A stretch of DNA of 64,000 bases. Source: Neoarius graeffei. Taxonomy: Eukaryota; Chordata; Actinopteri; Siluriformes; Ariidae. Of this stretch, positions 59,797 to 64,000 are shown in pieces. The stretch lies in NCBI RefSeq assembly GCF_027579695.1, contig NC_083582.1:32976464-33040463 (forward strand), in the 5' to 3' direction. The position numbers were made by a program, and so were the translations under genes. Positions within the stretch are counted from its first letter, which is position 1; the number at the start of each line of letters is the position of its first letter. The notes beneath the pieces were generated by a model. The model searched no databases. It saw only the letters and a list, made by a program, of their open reading frames with translations, and was not told where the DNA came from.

Positions 59797-61897
59797 CCAT
59801 TACACAATAAATATTCACAGTGAAAATATTTTGTAAGCGCGTTTCATGAACCAAGTTATAGGATTTGTTGACAACTCGCATCAAGTTCGCACTCACAGTC
59901 ATGTGGTTGTGACGTCATCGTAAACAAATCCGTTCTACTCATCCAGACGACTTCGCAACGGCAACGTTGCCAGATCTTTCCACTCTGGAACCCGTTCTCA
60001 AAAGATTGCGTTTTGGGGCACCCAAAACGCCGGTGCCGTGTGGACGCCAGGCCGAAACGATAAACAATTGTATCGGATTCACCTGAATCTGTTGCCGTGT
60101 GGACAGGGCCGAAGTCAGCTGAGTCTTGGTGTGGATGTGTATTCAGTTTTTTGGGAAGTGTGCCAAGGACTGCATTGTAGGTGGCTGATAAGTGGTGACT
60201 CAGACCACCTCCTCTGTTCAGTGATTGTCGTTCCAGGTTGATTCCTCTTTCAAACCACTGGTCTTCTCTGGCTAAAATGCATACACTGCAGTCCTAAAAT
60301 GAGTGTCCTTTGTTATTGAGATATGAAGATAGACTGCAGAGTCCTGGCCTGAGGAACTGGCTCTCCTGTGTTGAGCCATGCGCCTGTGAAGTGGTTGTTT
60401 CGGTTCCCCAGTGTACAGGTCCGTGCATTCCTTGCTGCACTGAATTGCGTACACTACATCGTCCTGTTTGTGTCTGGGTATTCTGTCCTTAGGGTCAACC
60501 AATTTGTGCCTCCGAGTGTTGCTGGGTCTGAAGTGTACAGGGATGTTGTGCTTGTAGAAGATCCTCCTGAGTTTCTCAGATAGTCCAGAAATGTAGGGAA
60601 TGGCAATGTTCTTGTTTGTTACTGTTTTCTTCCCTGTCCATTATGTTTCTTTTTCTGGTCTTGATAAAAGCCCAGTTGGGATACCCGCACTTCTGAAGTG
60701 TTTCCTTGATGTGTTTTTGTTCCTTCTCTTTTTCCCTCTACTGTTGTAGGAATATTCTGAGCCCTGTGATCTAAGATCCTAATGACCCCCAATTTGTGTT
60801 CCAGTGGGTGGTGAGAGTCAAACAGTAGGTACTGGTCTCTGTGTGTGTGTGTGTGGGTTTCTGGTAGACCTCAACACTAAGGCTTCTGTCTTGTTCGATG
60901 TGCACACTGCAGTCCAAAATGTCTCGGTTGTTTCCACTGACGTCCTCCCAAGTGAACTTGATGTTGATATCCACTGCACTGATGTGCTCTGTGAAGGCTT
61001 CCACCTCATGGGTTTTGATTTTTTTACCCAGGTATCAGCCACATACCTGAACCAATGTTTCCACTAGAGGATAAATACCTGGAACTCCCCACTAGTTAGA
61101 CAGAACTGAAGAAGCCTTTCGGATGAGGGGTGAAACGTCTTCAAGAATTTCAAACCTATGCCAAGTCCGTTGCCTTCTTTAGCACCTACGGTTTACGATG
61201 ACCTGGATGACTGAGAACCTTCACAGTCAGGGAAAATTCTTTTTATGACCTACACTTGGAAAAATCTGAAAGGCAGTATACCTTTAACATCCTGCATCCA
61301 GTCTGTCATAATTAAAATAATAATAAAAATAATATACACTATCATAATATACAATATTTCAGGAAAAAAAACATATTGTAAAATAATTTGTTAAAATACC
61401 AATCTAATTCTAATCGCACAGCCCAACCTCTAGTATATGAGGTATATTTGCAGGGGAAAAAAGTTAGACATTCTTGAGAAACGCTAAATCTGTTTTGAAA
61501 AGATAATTCTCTGAGCTTTTTTAAAAGGACCAATTAATCTAATAATAAGTGACAGGTTGTGCACCCAGGCCACGCATTTTATCTAAGGAGAGAACTCTGG
61601 GAGCTGGGGCTGGAGTTATGGTCAGAGTTTGAGGTAGGAGTTGGCAGGAAGAACAAGGTGGTAGGAATGAAAGCTACATCATGAGGCGTGAAAGCAGACA
61701 TGGGTGATTGTAGCCGAGGAAGAAGGCAGAGTTTCAGGACTTTCAGTTCATTCCAGTTAATTTAGTGAGACCTAACCAAATAATCTCCTCTCTCTCTCTT
61801 CATTCATAGTACAATGACTTGTTGGCTTCCATGGAGACCACATACAGTGTAGCTAAAGTCTGTGATGATCATGGTACCTGTCTACCTCTTGATCCAG
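31817..61897 (+). CDS. ace: Angiotensin-converting enzyme (two-domain), 5' part, 15 exons
   Basis: ACE is a type I membrane zinc dipeptidyl carboxypeptidase that makes angiotensin II and degrades bradykinin. Joined exons: 31817-32038, 37982-38152, 38387-38474, 41199-41342, 41474-41665, 41737-41834, 42054-42226, 44426-44649, 44745-44889, 45045-45143, 46722-46844, 48617-48828, 57366-57505, 57593-57751, 61810-61897. All borders are AG/GT and all phases agree; 2278 nt, 759 codons plus one base. Residues 1-21 form a signal peptide. The N domain is complete: zinc ligands H380, H384 and E408, catalytic E381, substrate-binding H350, K508, H510, Y517 and Y520, chloride-site R519, each at a constant offset of 19 from mature human numbering. 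From residue 631 a second domain begins, so this is somatic ACE, not the single-domain ACE2. The C-domain active site, stalk and membrane anchor lie beyond the window. No stop or frameshift was found. Confidence 0.96.
32666..32729. repeat. (CA)n microsatellite
   Basis: About 32 CA units at the left edge of the minisatellite. Confidence 0.95.
32730..33880. repeat. Tandem minisatellite, four units of about 285 bp
   Basis: Units start near 32730, 32988, 33280 and 33566 with cttgtacttctgtcattgtg. Each contains acgtaatgcattccctagcc, a ccctaacc-rich middle, cctcactttccaaaaatgtc and tcctcaatatgtagca, and most end in a short CA run. Unit divergence is moderate (about 10-15 percent by eye). Confidence 0.9.
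35139..35210. repeat. (CAAA)n microsatellite
   Basis: About 18 perfect CAAA units, preceded by actttttgagtatgttggga, a motif often found next to such repeats at the end of a fish repeat family (a partial second copy near 34970). Confidence 0.95.
35265..36703 (-). mobile_element. Tc1-like transposon relic, nearly full length
   Basis: The right end is ttttttggaattggggttg with TA after it (36704-36705). Subterminal repeats caaattcaaaatgagcatat (about 36518) and the inverse near 35290 pair up; the outermost left end is lost. One decayed transposase gene lies between, on the minus strand. Same family as 2140-4172. Confidence 0.75.
35340..36400 (-). pseudogene. Tc1-like transposase pseudogene
   Basis: Minus-strand blocks run through the whole protein: [11 protein letters not shown], a decayed helix-turn-helix, [63 protein letters not shown] (second catalytic Asp) and [17 protein letters not shown] (catalytic Glu). 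Many stops and frameshifts and a poly-T insertion near 36110 make it dead. Confidence 0.75.
37982..38152 (+). CDS. ace: ace exon 2
   Basis: Codons 75-131, phase 0 at both ends, acceptor tttgcacag, donor aagggttagt (GT at 38153). Contains [10 protein letters not shown] and VLGPANLP, matching the N-domain lid region. Confidence 0.92.
38387..38474 (+). CDS. ace: ace exon 3
   Basis: 88 nt, codons 132-160 plus one base. Poly-T acceptor ttttag, donor gtaagt. YSTAKVC and CWSLDP carry the first disulphide pair of the domain. Confidence 0.93.
38540..38897 (-). mobile_element. DANA-like SINE, old copy
   Basis: In intron 3. Full-length but strongly diverged: tail attatctataccgcttatcc at 38547, head caccaccgtgccaccc at its right end. 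Confidence 0.8.
39708..40653. mobile_element. GAGTC-rich hAT element, copy 1
   Basis: 946 bp in intron 3, ends cagtgttgtagccgagtc and, inverted, caggcttgtagtattcaagt, exact 8-bp TSD gtgataat (39700-39707 and 40654-40661). Terminal parts are dense in gagtc/aagtcc repeats. The centre (39985-40400) looks like an LTR. Copy 2 is in intron 10. Confidence 0.85.
39985..40400 (-). repeat. LTR-like core inside the GAGTC hAT element, copy 1
   Basis: Read on the minus strand it starts TGTCACACCTGCGTGCC and ends CATCTCTGACA (TG...CA). It has a TATA box, ctatataaaaac, near the position expected for a promoter and aataaacacacc near the end. No TSD is visible around it. Present at the same place in both hAT copies. 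Confidence 0.5.
40769..41124 (+). mobile_element. DANA-like SINE, old copy
   Basis: Full-length diverged copy in intron 3, about 75 bp before exon 4. Candidate TSD aagattcc (40761-40768 and 41125-41132). It carries an internal T-run. Confidence 0.85.
41199..41342 (+). CDS. ace: ace exon 4
   Basis: 144 nt, codons 161-208 plus one base, phase 1 in and 1 out. [20 protein letters not shown] matches the ACE family. Donor ggtgagt. Confidence 0.94.
41474..41665 (+). CDS. ace: ace exon 5
   Basis: 192 nt, codons 209-272 plus one base. Contains [26 protein letters not shown] and the GPIPAHLLG motif at the domain core. Acceptor ctctccag, donor ggtcagt. Confidence 0.95.
41737..41834 (+). CDS. ace: ace exon 6
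   Basis: 98 nt, codons 273-305. [13 protein letters not shown] is the strongly conserved segment. Intron 5 is only 71 bp. Donor aagtaagt. Confidence 0.95.
42054..42226 (+). CDS. ace: ace exon 7
   Basis: 173 nt, codons 306-362 plus two bases. [13 protein letters not shown] and [12 protein letters not shown]; His350 in the latter contacts substrate in family structures. Donor aggtgagc. Confidence 0.95.
42572..43285. mobile_element. PIF/Harbinger-like MITE, TAA TSD
   Basis: 714 bp in intron 7. Ends ggccaagtttacattagacc and, inverted, ggtggggtttacattagacc; TAA on both sides (42569-42571 and 43286-43288). GC-rich interior, no transposase. Confidence 0.75.
43289..44425. other. Rest of ace intron 7, with a small duplication
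   Basis: No mobile element identified. Positions 43994-44057 and 44090-44138 are near-copies (both contain agttaaatactta and aaatccacacatgaacaat), an imperfect direct duplication. Confidence 0.6.
44426..44649 (+). CDS. ace: ace exon 8: zinc-binding active site of the N domain
   Basis: 224 nt, codons 363-437 plus one base. [13 protein letters not shown] holds HEXXH (H380, E381, H384), and [14 protein letters not shown] gives the third zinc ligand E408, the spacing usual for M2 peptidases. Acceptor atgacag, donor ggtaatt. Confidence 0.97.
44745..44889 (+). CDS. ace: ace exon 9
   Basis: 145 nt, codons 438-485 plus two bases. [20 protein letters not shown] and QWRWGVFSG. Intron 8 is 95 bp. Donor aggtacgt. 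Confidence 0.95.
45045..45143 (+). CDS. ace: ace exon 10
   Basis: 99 nt, codons 486-518 plus two bases. [11 protein letters not shown], then DPGAKYHIP with K508 and H510 (substrate C-terminus contacts) and Y517. Donor aggtgaga. Confidence 0.95.
45305..46206. mobile_element. GAGTC-rich hAT element, copy 2
   Basis: 902 bp in intron 10. Same ends as copy 1. Flanks cctcagaa (45297-45304) and cctcagag (46207-46214), 7 of 8 matching. Confidence 0.83.
45541..45961 (-). repeat. LTR-like core inside the GAGTC hAT element, copy 2
   Basis: Same TG...CA segment as 39985-40400; the TATA region here reads ctatattaaaac. Equal junctions in both copies show the core was inside the hAT element before it transposed. 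Confidence 0.5.
46722..46844 (+). CDS. ace: ace exon 11
   Basis: 123 nt, codons 519-559 plus two bases. Starts with R519 and Y520 (YIRYFVSF), chloride and transition-state contacts, then [20 protein letters not shown] with a disulphide pair. Donor aggtacat. Confidence 0.95.
46983..48263. mobile_element. AGTATACT-rich element with inverted ends
   Basis: In intron 11. Ends taccctgagcaaaaag and, inverted, tacccttagcaaaaag. The 1.1-kb interior contains dozens of agtatact/aagtatac palindromes in both orientations. No ORF. No clear TSD. A SINE is nested at 47768-47938. Confidence 0.65.
47768..47938 (+). mobile_element. tRNA-derived SINE of a third family, copy 1
   Basis: Head gtcgtggctcagtcaactaa (A-box region) and ggttcgattccgaccc (B box), body gaggtcattt-like cctcgtctctctctccagct, tail with A-run. 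Perfect 13-bp TSD aagtatataacta (47755-47767 and 47939-47951). Confidence 0.88.
48617..48828 (+). CDS. ace: ace exon 12: end of the N domain
   Basis: 212 nt, codons 560-630 plus one base. [15 protein letters not shown] and [13 protein letters not shown] close the N domain; GYPDD starts the interdomain linker. Donor ggtaaga, phase 1. Confidence 0.94.
50058..50414 (+). mobile_element. DANA-like SINE, full length
   Basis: Perfect 11-bp TSD agtttcaagca (50047-50057 and 50415-50425). Complete head, body and tail. Confidence 0.92.
50610..50650. repeat. (TA)n microsatellite
   Basis: About 20 TA units followed by a T-run. Confidence 0.93.
50973..51431 (-). mobile_element. LINE (L2/CR1-like) 3' end
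   Basis: Minus strand: the last codons read [20 protein letters not shown] then [16 protein letters not shown] and stop, the usual C-terminus of L2/CR1-type reverse transcriptases. The 3' UTR is A-rich, with gctttacctctgtaaagcac and tgctatataaataaacttg-type text, and ends in (ttgcc)n at 50973. 5'-truncated, inactive. Confidence 0.75.
51669..51807 (+). mobile_element. tRNA-derived SINE of a third family, copy 2
   Basis: Same family as 47768-47938. TSD agttctgtg (51660-51668 and 51808-51816), perfect 9 bp. Confidence 0.88.
52455..53425. repeat. Pyrimidine-rich minisatellite with 41- and 62-bp units
   Basis: About 20 units. Short unit: cctctcgctctgcctcttct then cctttttcggaaaaagccaa (41 bp). 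Longer units add ctggcttcacgcgcacaatc and end with aaaaaacaa. The strand asymmetry (C+T rich) leaves several forward frames and reverse frames open for hundreds of codons; these overlapping ORFs are by-products, not genes. The array may be part of a larger element: CTTAAATGACRTCAC-like text lies inverted at 51631-51645 and 53580-53594. Confidence 0.85.
53934..54000 (+). CDS. Candidate alternative first exon of ace (signal peptide)
   Basis: ATG at 53934 encodes [19 protein letters not shown] and HSK: a Lys-containing start, a hydrophobic run of about 13 residues and a small-residue region, a typical signal peptide. After codon 22 plus one base a GT follows (aaag|gtggtc). That phase-1 end would join exon 13 (57366), which begins with two bases of a split codon, in frame. 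In mammals the testis-ACE transcript starts in the same intron with its own leader exon that also ends in phase 1. Weak points: the donor is not strong, no similarity to the mammalian exon is visible, and the upstream ttttccttcaaaccacatct-gcag looks like a splice acceptor, so it could instead be an internal cassette exon or chance. Confidence 0.3.
54292..54668 (+). mobile_element. DANA-like SINE, full length
   Basis: TSD tatcactaca against tgtcactaca (ending at 54291 and 54679). Complete copy. Confidence 0.9.
54905..55275 (+). mobile_element. SINE with the same head but another 3' tail
   Basis: The head and first 160 bp match the DANA-like SINE (gtgtagtggttagcacggtt ... cacagtccaaagacatg). 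After that the tail is unrelated: ggcttgaagtgccc-like text, ctccccactgctctgggtgt, tcactgcttcagatgggtta, and ends in gacaaataaaggtttcttct. It suggests tail exchange with another retroelement. Confidence 0.8.
55451..56705. mobile_element. Penelope-like element remnant (terminal repeats only)
   Basis: Left part 55451-55930 and right part 56508-56705 are inverted copies of the Penelope-type terminal sequence (left arm gtaggtgctaaagaaggcaa with gaagacgtttcacctctcat; right arm gaactccccactagtcagac). No coding remains. A hAT MITE lies in the middle. Confidence 0.65.
55931..56499. mobile_element. hAT-like MITE, 8-bp TSD
   Basis: Flanked by ctaacaac on both sides (55923-55930 and 56500-56507). Ends ctagtctggctaac and, inverted, tagcctgggccca. 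Non-coding, inserted into the Penelope remnant. Confidence 0.7.
56727..56775 (-). mobile_element. LINE tail fragment
   Basis: ttcctttattgatccccatg then agggaaattcagg resembles the 3' tail of the jockey-like LINE at 22715. Confidence 0.45.
57366..57505 (+). CDS. ace: ace exon 13: start of the C domain
   Basis: 140 nt, codons 631-677, phase 1 in and 0 out. Acceptor attcgcag, donor atggtgag. [20 protein letters not shown] repeats the motif of exon 1 (YNSTAEQVF...TEASW), showing the internal domain duplication. Corresponds to human exon 14. Confidence 0.94.
57593..57751 (+). CDS. ace: ace exon 14
   Basis: 159 nt, codons 678-730. [20 protein letters not shown] and [18 protein letters not shown] match the C-domain N-terminal helices. 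Intron 13 is 87 bp. Donor gaggtacg. Confidence 0.94.
59130..60110. mobile_element. MITE with CCACACGG-type ends
   Basis: 981 bp. Ends ggctacatccacacgacaac and, inverted, ggccctgtccacacggcaac. Flanking gaa/gaag repeat of 3-4 bp. Removal restores the Penelope sequence cattgaagtcagctgagtct. Contains a (TC)n run at 59765-59794. No ORF. Confidence 0.7.
60272..60502 (-). pseudogene. GIY-YIG endonuclease of the Penelope-like element
   Basis: Minus strand. [20 protein letters not shown] and [20 protein letters not shown] form the GIY-YIG-type nuclease core (the pair reads VYAIQC ... LYTGE, and the Arg of the HRRMAQH block is the expected catalytic one); [17 protein letters not shown] follows. The frame then decays near AVYAF. 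In Penelope-like elements this domain nicks target DNA. It is incomplete, so non-functional. Confidence 0.75.
60771..61030 (-). pseudogene. Penelope-like reverse transcriptase, C-terminal fragment
   Basis: Minus strand. WVKKSKP then [40 protein letters not shown] and KPTHTHTE; the last is the KPT(H)TD...YL block of Penelope RT, here disturbed by an expanded CA run. The catalytic YxDD part is upstream and missing. Confidence 0.7.
61810..61897 (+). CDS. ace: ace exon 15 (last in window)
   Basis: 88 nt, codons 731-759 plus one base, the same length and phase as exon 3, its counterpart in the N domain. [20 protein letters not shown] has the disulphide pair. Donor ggtgagt. The next exons lie beyond 64000. 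Confidence 0.95.
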
Positions 61898-61961
61898 GTG
61901 AGTCTGTTTGCATTTCAGAATGTAGCTCAAAATTTCATGACCATCTTAAGAACTCCACGTT

Positions 61962-62206
61962 GGTTTCCTTCGGGTGCTCCGGTTTCCCCCACAGTCCAAA
62001 GACATGCAGGTTAGGTTAACTGGTGACTCTAAATTGACCGTAGGTGTGAATGTGAGTGTGAATGGTTGTCTGTGTCTATGTGTCAGCCCTGTGATGACCT
62101 GGCGACTTGTCCAGGGTGTACCCCGCCTTTCGCCCGTAGTCAGCTGGGATAGGCTCCAGCTTGCCTGCGACCCTGTAGAACAGGATAAAGCGGCTAGAGA
62201 TAATGA
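61962..62206 (+). mobile_element. DANA-like SINE, 5'-truncated
   Basis: Starts at ggtttccttcgggtgctccg, only 65 bp after the exon 15 donor. The tail passes into (GA)n (62207-62232). Confidence 0.88.
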
Positions 62207-62460
62207 GTGAGAGAGAGAGAGAGAGAGAGAGAAGTGCTCATTTTTATTACATTTACAGTGTTGCACTTATTCATAGTGACTTATCGAAGAAGTGCTTTGA
62301 AGCCTTGATCAAAAACATCCTCATGGTATGCTAGTCCACTAGATCAGGGACCATCGAGAGTATTTTGTGAAACCCAATTGTTTTATATTATTGGCATTAA
62401 TTAAAGAATAAAAATAAAGAAAGCGAGTCAAAACAAATCCATAAATAAAGACACATAAAA

Positions 62461-62825
62461 TGGGCGGCACAGTGGTGTAGTGGTTAGCACTGTCGCTTCA
62501 CAGCAAGAAGGTTCTAGGTTTGAATCCCATGGCTGACAGGGGCCTTTCTGTGTGGAGTTTGCGTGTTCTACCCATGTCTTTGTGTATTTCCTCCAGGGGC
62601 TCTGGTTTCCCCCATAGTTCAAAGACATGCAGATTAGGTATGAATATTTAATGCTGAAAAAAATAATAAAACCCCAACCACTGGGGTTGCATAAGCCAGT
62701 GCATACTTAATGCCAGTCCCAAGCCTGGATAGACTGGGGAGGGTTGTGCCAGGAAGGACGTCTGGTGTAAAATGTACGCCAAGTTAAATATGTGGAACAG
62801 ATCCGCTGTGAGCAGCTGAAAGAAG
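62461..62825 (+). mobile_element. SINE with DANA-like head and DANA-like tail
   Basis: Head and body to about 62638 as in the other copies. Then aaaaaataataaaaccccaa and a tail with tgtgccaggaaggacgtctg and aacagatccgctgtg, which resembles the 3' end of zebrafish-type DANA SINEs (GGAAGGGCATCCG ... CCGCTGTGGCG). A different subfamily from the (gagat)n-tailed copies. Confidence 0.7.
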
Positions 62826-63328
62826 AAAAATTAATTTTTATGACAGAAGATTGAACACTACATGCTTTGTTTATGAGAGGAAAGCATCTTGTGTTAATGC
62901 TGTGCAGGCAGGGATACCAGCACCTTGACCCAACACTTAAAACCATTTTAAAATGGCCCTTTCCCTGTGTGATTGGGAACGCTTGGTATGCAGGATCACC
63001 TGGGTAGAGTGTAGGACACCTTTTTTTTTTCCTCCTTCCTTCCTCCTCCATTTTCATGTCACATTATTGTATTTTCACCCCCATTTAATTCACCTTTTCT
63101 ATAATTTCTTTAGATCTTGACCTTTTCATGTGCTGCAACACTGTTAAATTTTTTTTTATTGGTATTGAAGTGAGTCAAAATAACCTCCACTTCTGCCTTT
63201 CTTTCACTGTTAGTTATCATTTTGTCTTTCTAGCCCTTTGTGAATATGACCATATATGGAGTGTTGTGGGTGCCATTAAATTCAAATGAGCTGTCTCAGG
63301 AATGTGCTTTGCACTTTATGGACAATCA

Positions 63329-63330
<2 letters not shown>

Positions 63331-63396
<66 letters not shown>

Positions 63397-63401
63397 AAAA
63401 A
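63331..63401. repeat. (CA)n plus A-run
   Basis: About 22 CA units followed by about 27 A. ORFs here are artefacts. Confidence 0.95.
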
Positions 63402-63623
63402 TCAGTGTTTCCGAAATGTTTTTAAATGCAGGGGAAATTTTTGTTCGGTTTGCCTTACGCAAACATTTACACACAAATTTACTAACAGTTTGATAAATGA
63501 GGCCCAATGTGAAAGTAGTCCAATTCAGTTTATGTCGTTACATAAAGGTTTCTATACAGATCTGAAAGAAATGTAACTCAAAGACAAAAGTTTTCAGTAT
63601 TTTGCGTTCGTGAGAAATGACAG

Positions 63624-63994
63624 GGCAGCACGGTGGTGTAGTGGTTAGCGCTGTCGCCTCACAGCAAGAAGGTCTGGGTTCGAGCCCCGTGGCTGGCGAG
63701 GGCCTTTCTGTGCGGAGTTTGCATGTTCTCCCCGTGTCCGCGTGGGTTTCCTCCGGGTGCTCCGGTTTCCCCCACAGTCCAAAGACATGCAGGTTAGGTT
63801 AACTGGTGACTCTAAATTGACCGTAGGTGTGAATGTGAGTGTGAATGATTGTCTGTGTCTATGTGTCAGCCCTGTGATGACCTGGTGACTTGTCCAGGGT
63901 GTACCCCGCCTTTCGCCCGTAGTCAGCTGGGATAGGCTCCAGCTTGCCTGCGACCCTGTAGAAGGATAAAGCGGCTAGAGATAATGAGAGAGAG
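63624..63994 (+). mobile_element. DANA-like SINE, full length, at the window edge
   Basis: Head ggcagcacggtggtgtagtg at 63624, complete body, tail ataatgagagagagag reaching the last bases. The right TSD is outside the window. Confidence 0.9.
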
Positions 63995-64000
63995 AGAGAG

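Larger units (their letters stand above)
58841..61226 (-). mobile_element. Penelope-like retroelement, 5'-truncated
   Basis: Terminal inverted sequences: gtaggtgctaaagaaggcaa at 58841 and its inverse ttgccttctttagcacctac near 61190. The coding strand is minus: a C-terminal RT fragment (about 61030-60771) followed by a GIY-YIG endonuclease (60502-60272), the order of Penelope-like elements. Most of RT is missing. A MITE (59130-60110) interrupts the 3' part. Confidence 0.75.
57849..61427. mobile_element. hAT-type element containing a Penelope-like element
   Basis: In ace intron 14. Exact 8-bp TSD ctctagta (57841-57848 and 61428-61435). Ends ggggtgggcgatatg and, inverted, gttgggctgtgcgat. About 1.2 kb is hAT sequence; the rest is the nested 58841-61226 element. 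Confidence 0.75.

Noticed and set aside
31817-61897. Identification as ACE2 or another single-domain ACE relative
   Set aside because: A second domain start (exons 13-15) with the same motif order and exon sizes as the first domain follows the complete N domain.

Overview
The window is nuclear DNA of a ray-finned fish. The evidence is a split vertebrate protein gene with GT/AG introns, very many tRNA-derived SINEs with DANA/Mermaid-like heads, numerous Tc1, hAT and Harbinger relics, a gmr1-type Ty3/gypsy element and a Penelope-like element. The SINE type and Tc1 load would suit an ostariophysan such as a catfish, but that is a guess. I see no bacterial genes, rRNA, CRISPR or free-standing tRNA genes.

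Right half (about 31.6-64 kb): the 5' part of ace, angiotensin-converting enzyme, on the + strand. Fifteen coding exons (31817-61897) can be read with exact splice sites and matching phases; they total 2278 nt, or 759 codons plus one base. Exons 1-12 encode the signal peptide and the complete N-terminal catalytic domain, with HEMGH at residues 380-384 and the third zinc ligand E408. Exons 13-15 start a second domain, so this is two-domain somatic ACE and not ACE2. The gene runs off the right edge before the second active site. The intron between the two domains holds a short phase-compatible ORF with a signal-peptide-like sequence (53934-54000), which could be the fish counterpart of the mammalian testis-ACE first exon.

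Left half (1-31 kb): no host gene that I can support. It is a stack of nested transposons, many datable by insertion order because target-site duplications (TSDs) are preserved. They include hAT elements with exact 8-bp TSDs (336-1427, 9297-11067, 28060-29653), a frameshifted Tc1 transposon (12272-13879), and an RTE-like LINE (15978-24656) split by a gypsy element and by a jockey-like LINE. The gypsy element has integrase upstream of reverse transcriptase and is itself split by a solo LTR. A long palindrome at 27111-30140 has THAP-like arms and is interrupted by a SINE and by a hAT element, which itself carries an inner palindrome with an intact 65-codon ORF.

The ace introns carry the same kinds of element: two copies of a GAGTC-rich hAT element with an LTR-like core (introns 3 and 10), a Tc1 relic (intron 1), a Harbinger-like MITE (intron 7), an AGTATACT-rich element (intron 11), a pyrimidine-rich minisatellite (intron 12), and a Penelope-like element inside a hAT (intron 14). 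I found no convincing new biological system. The best leads are the intronic first exon, the small ORF kept in two hAT copies, and the multi-layer nests.
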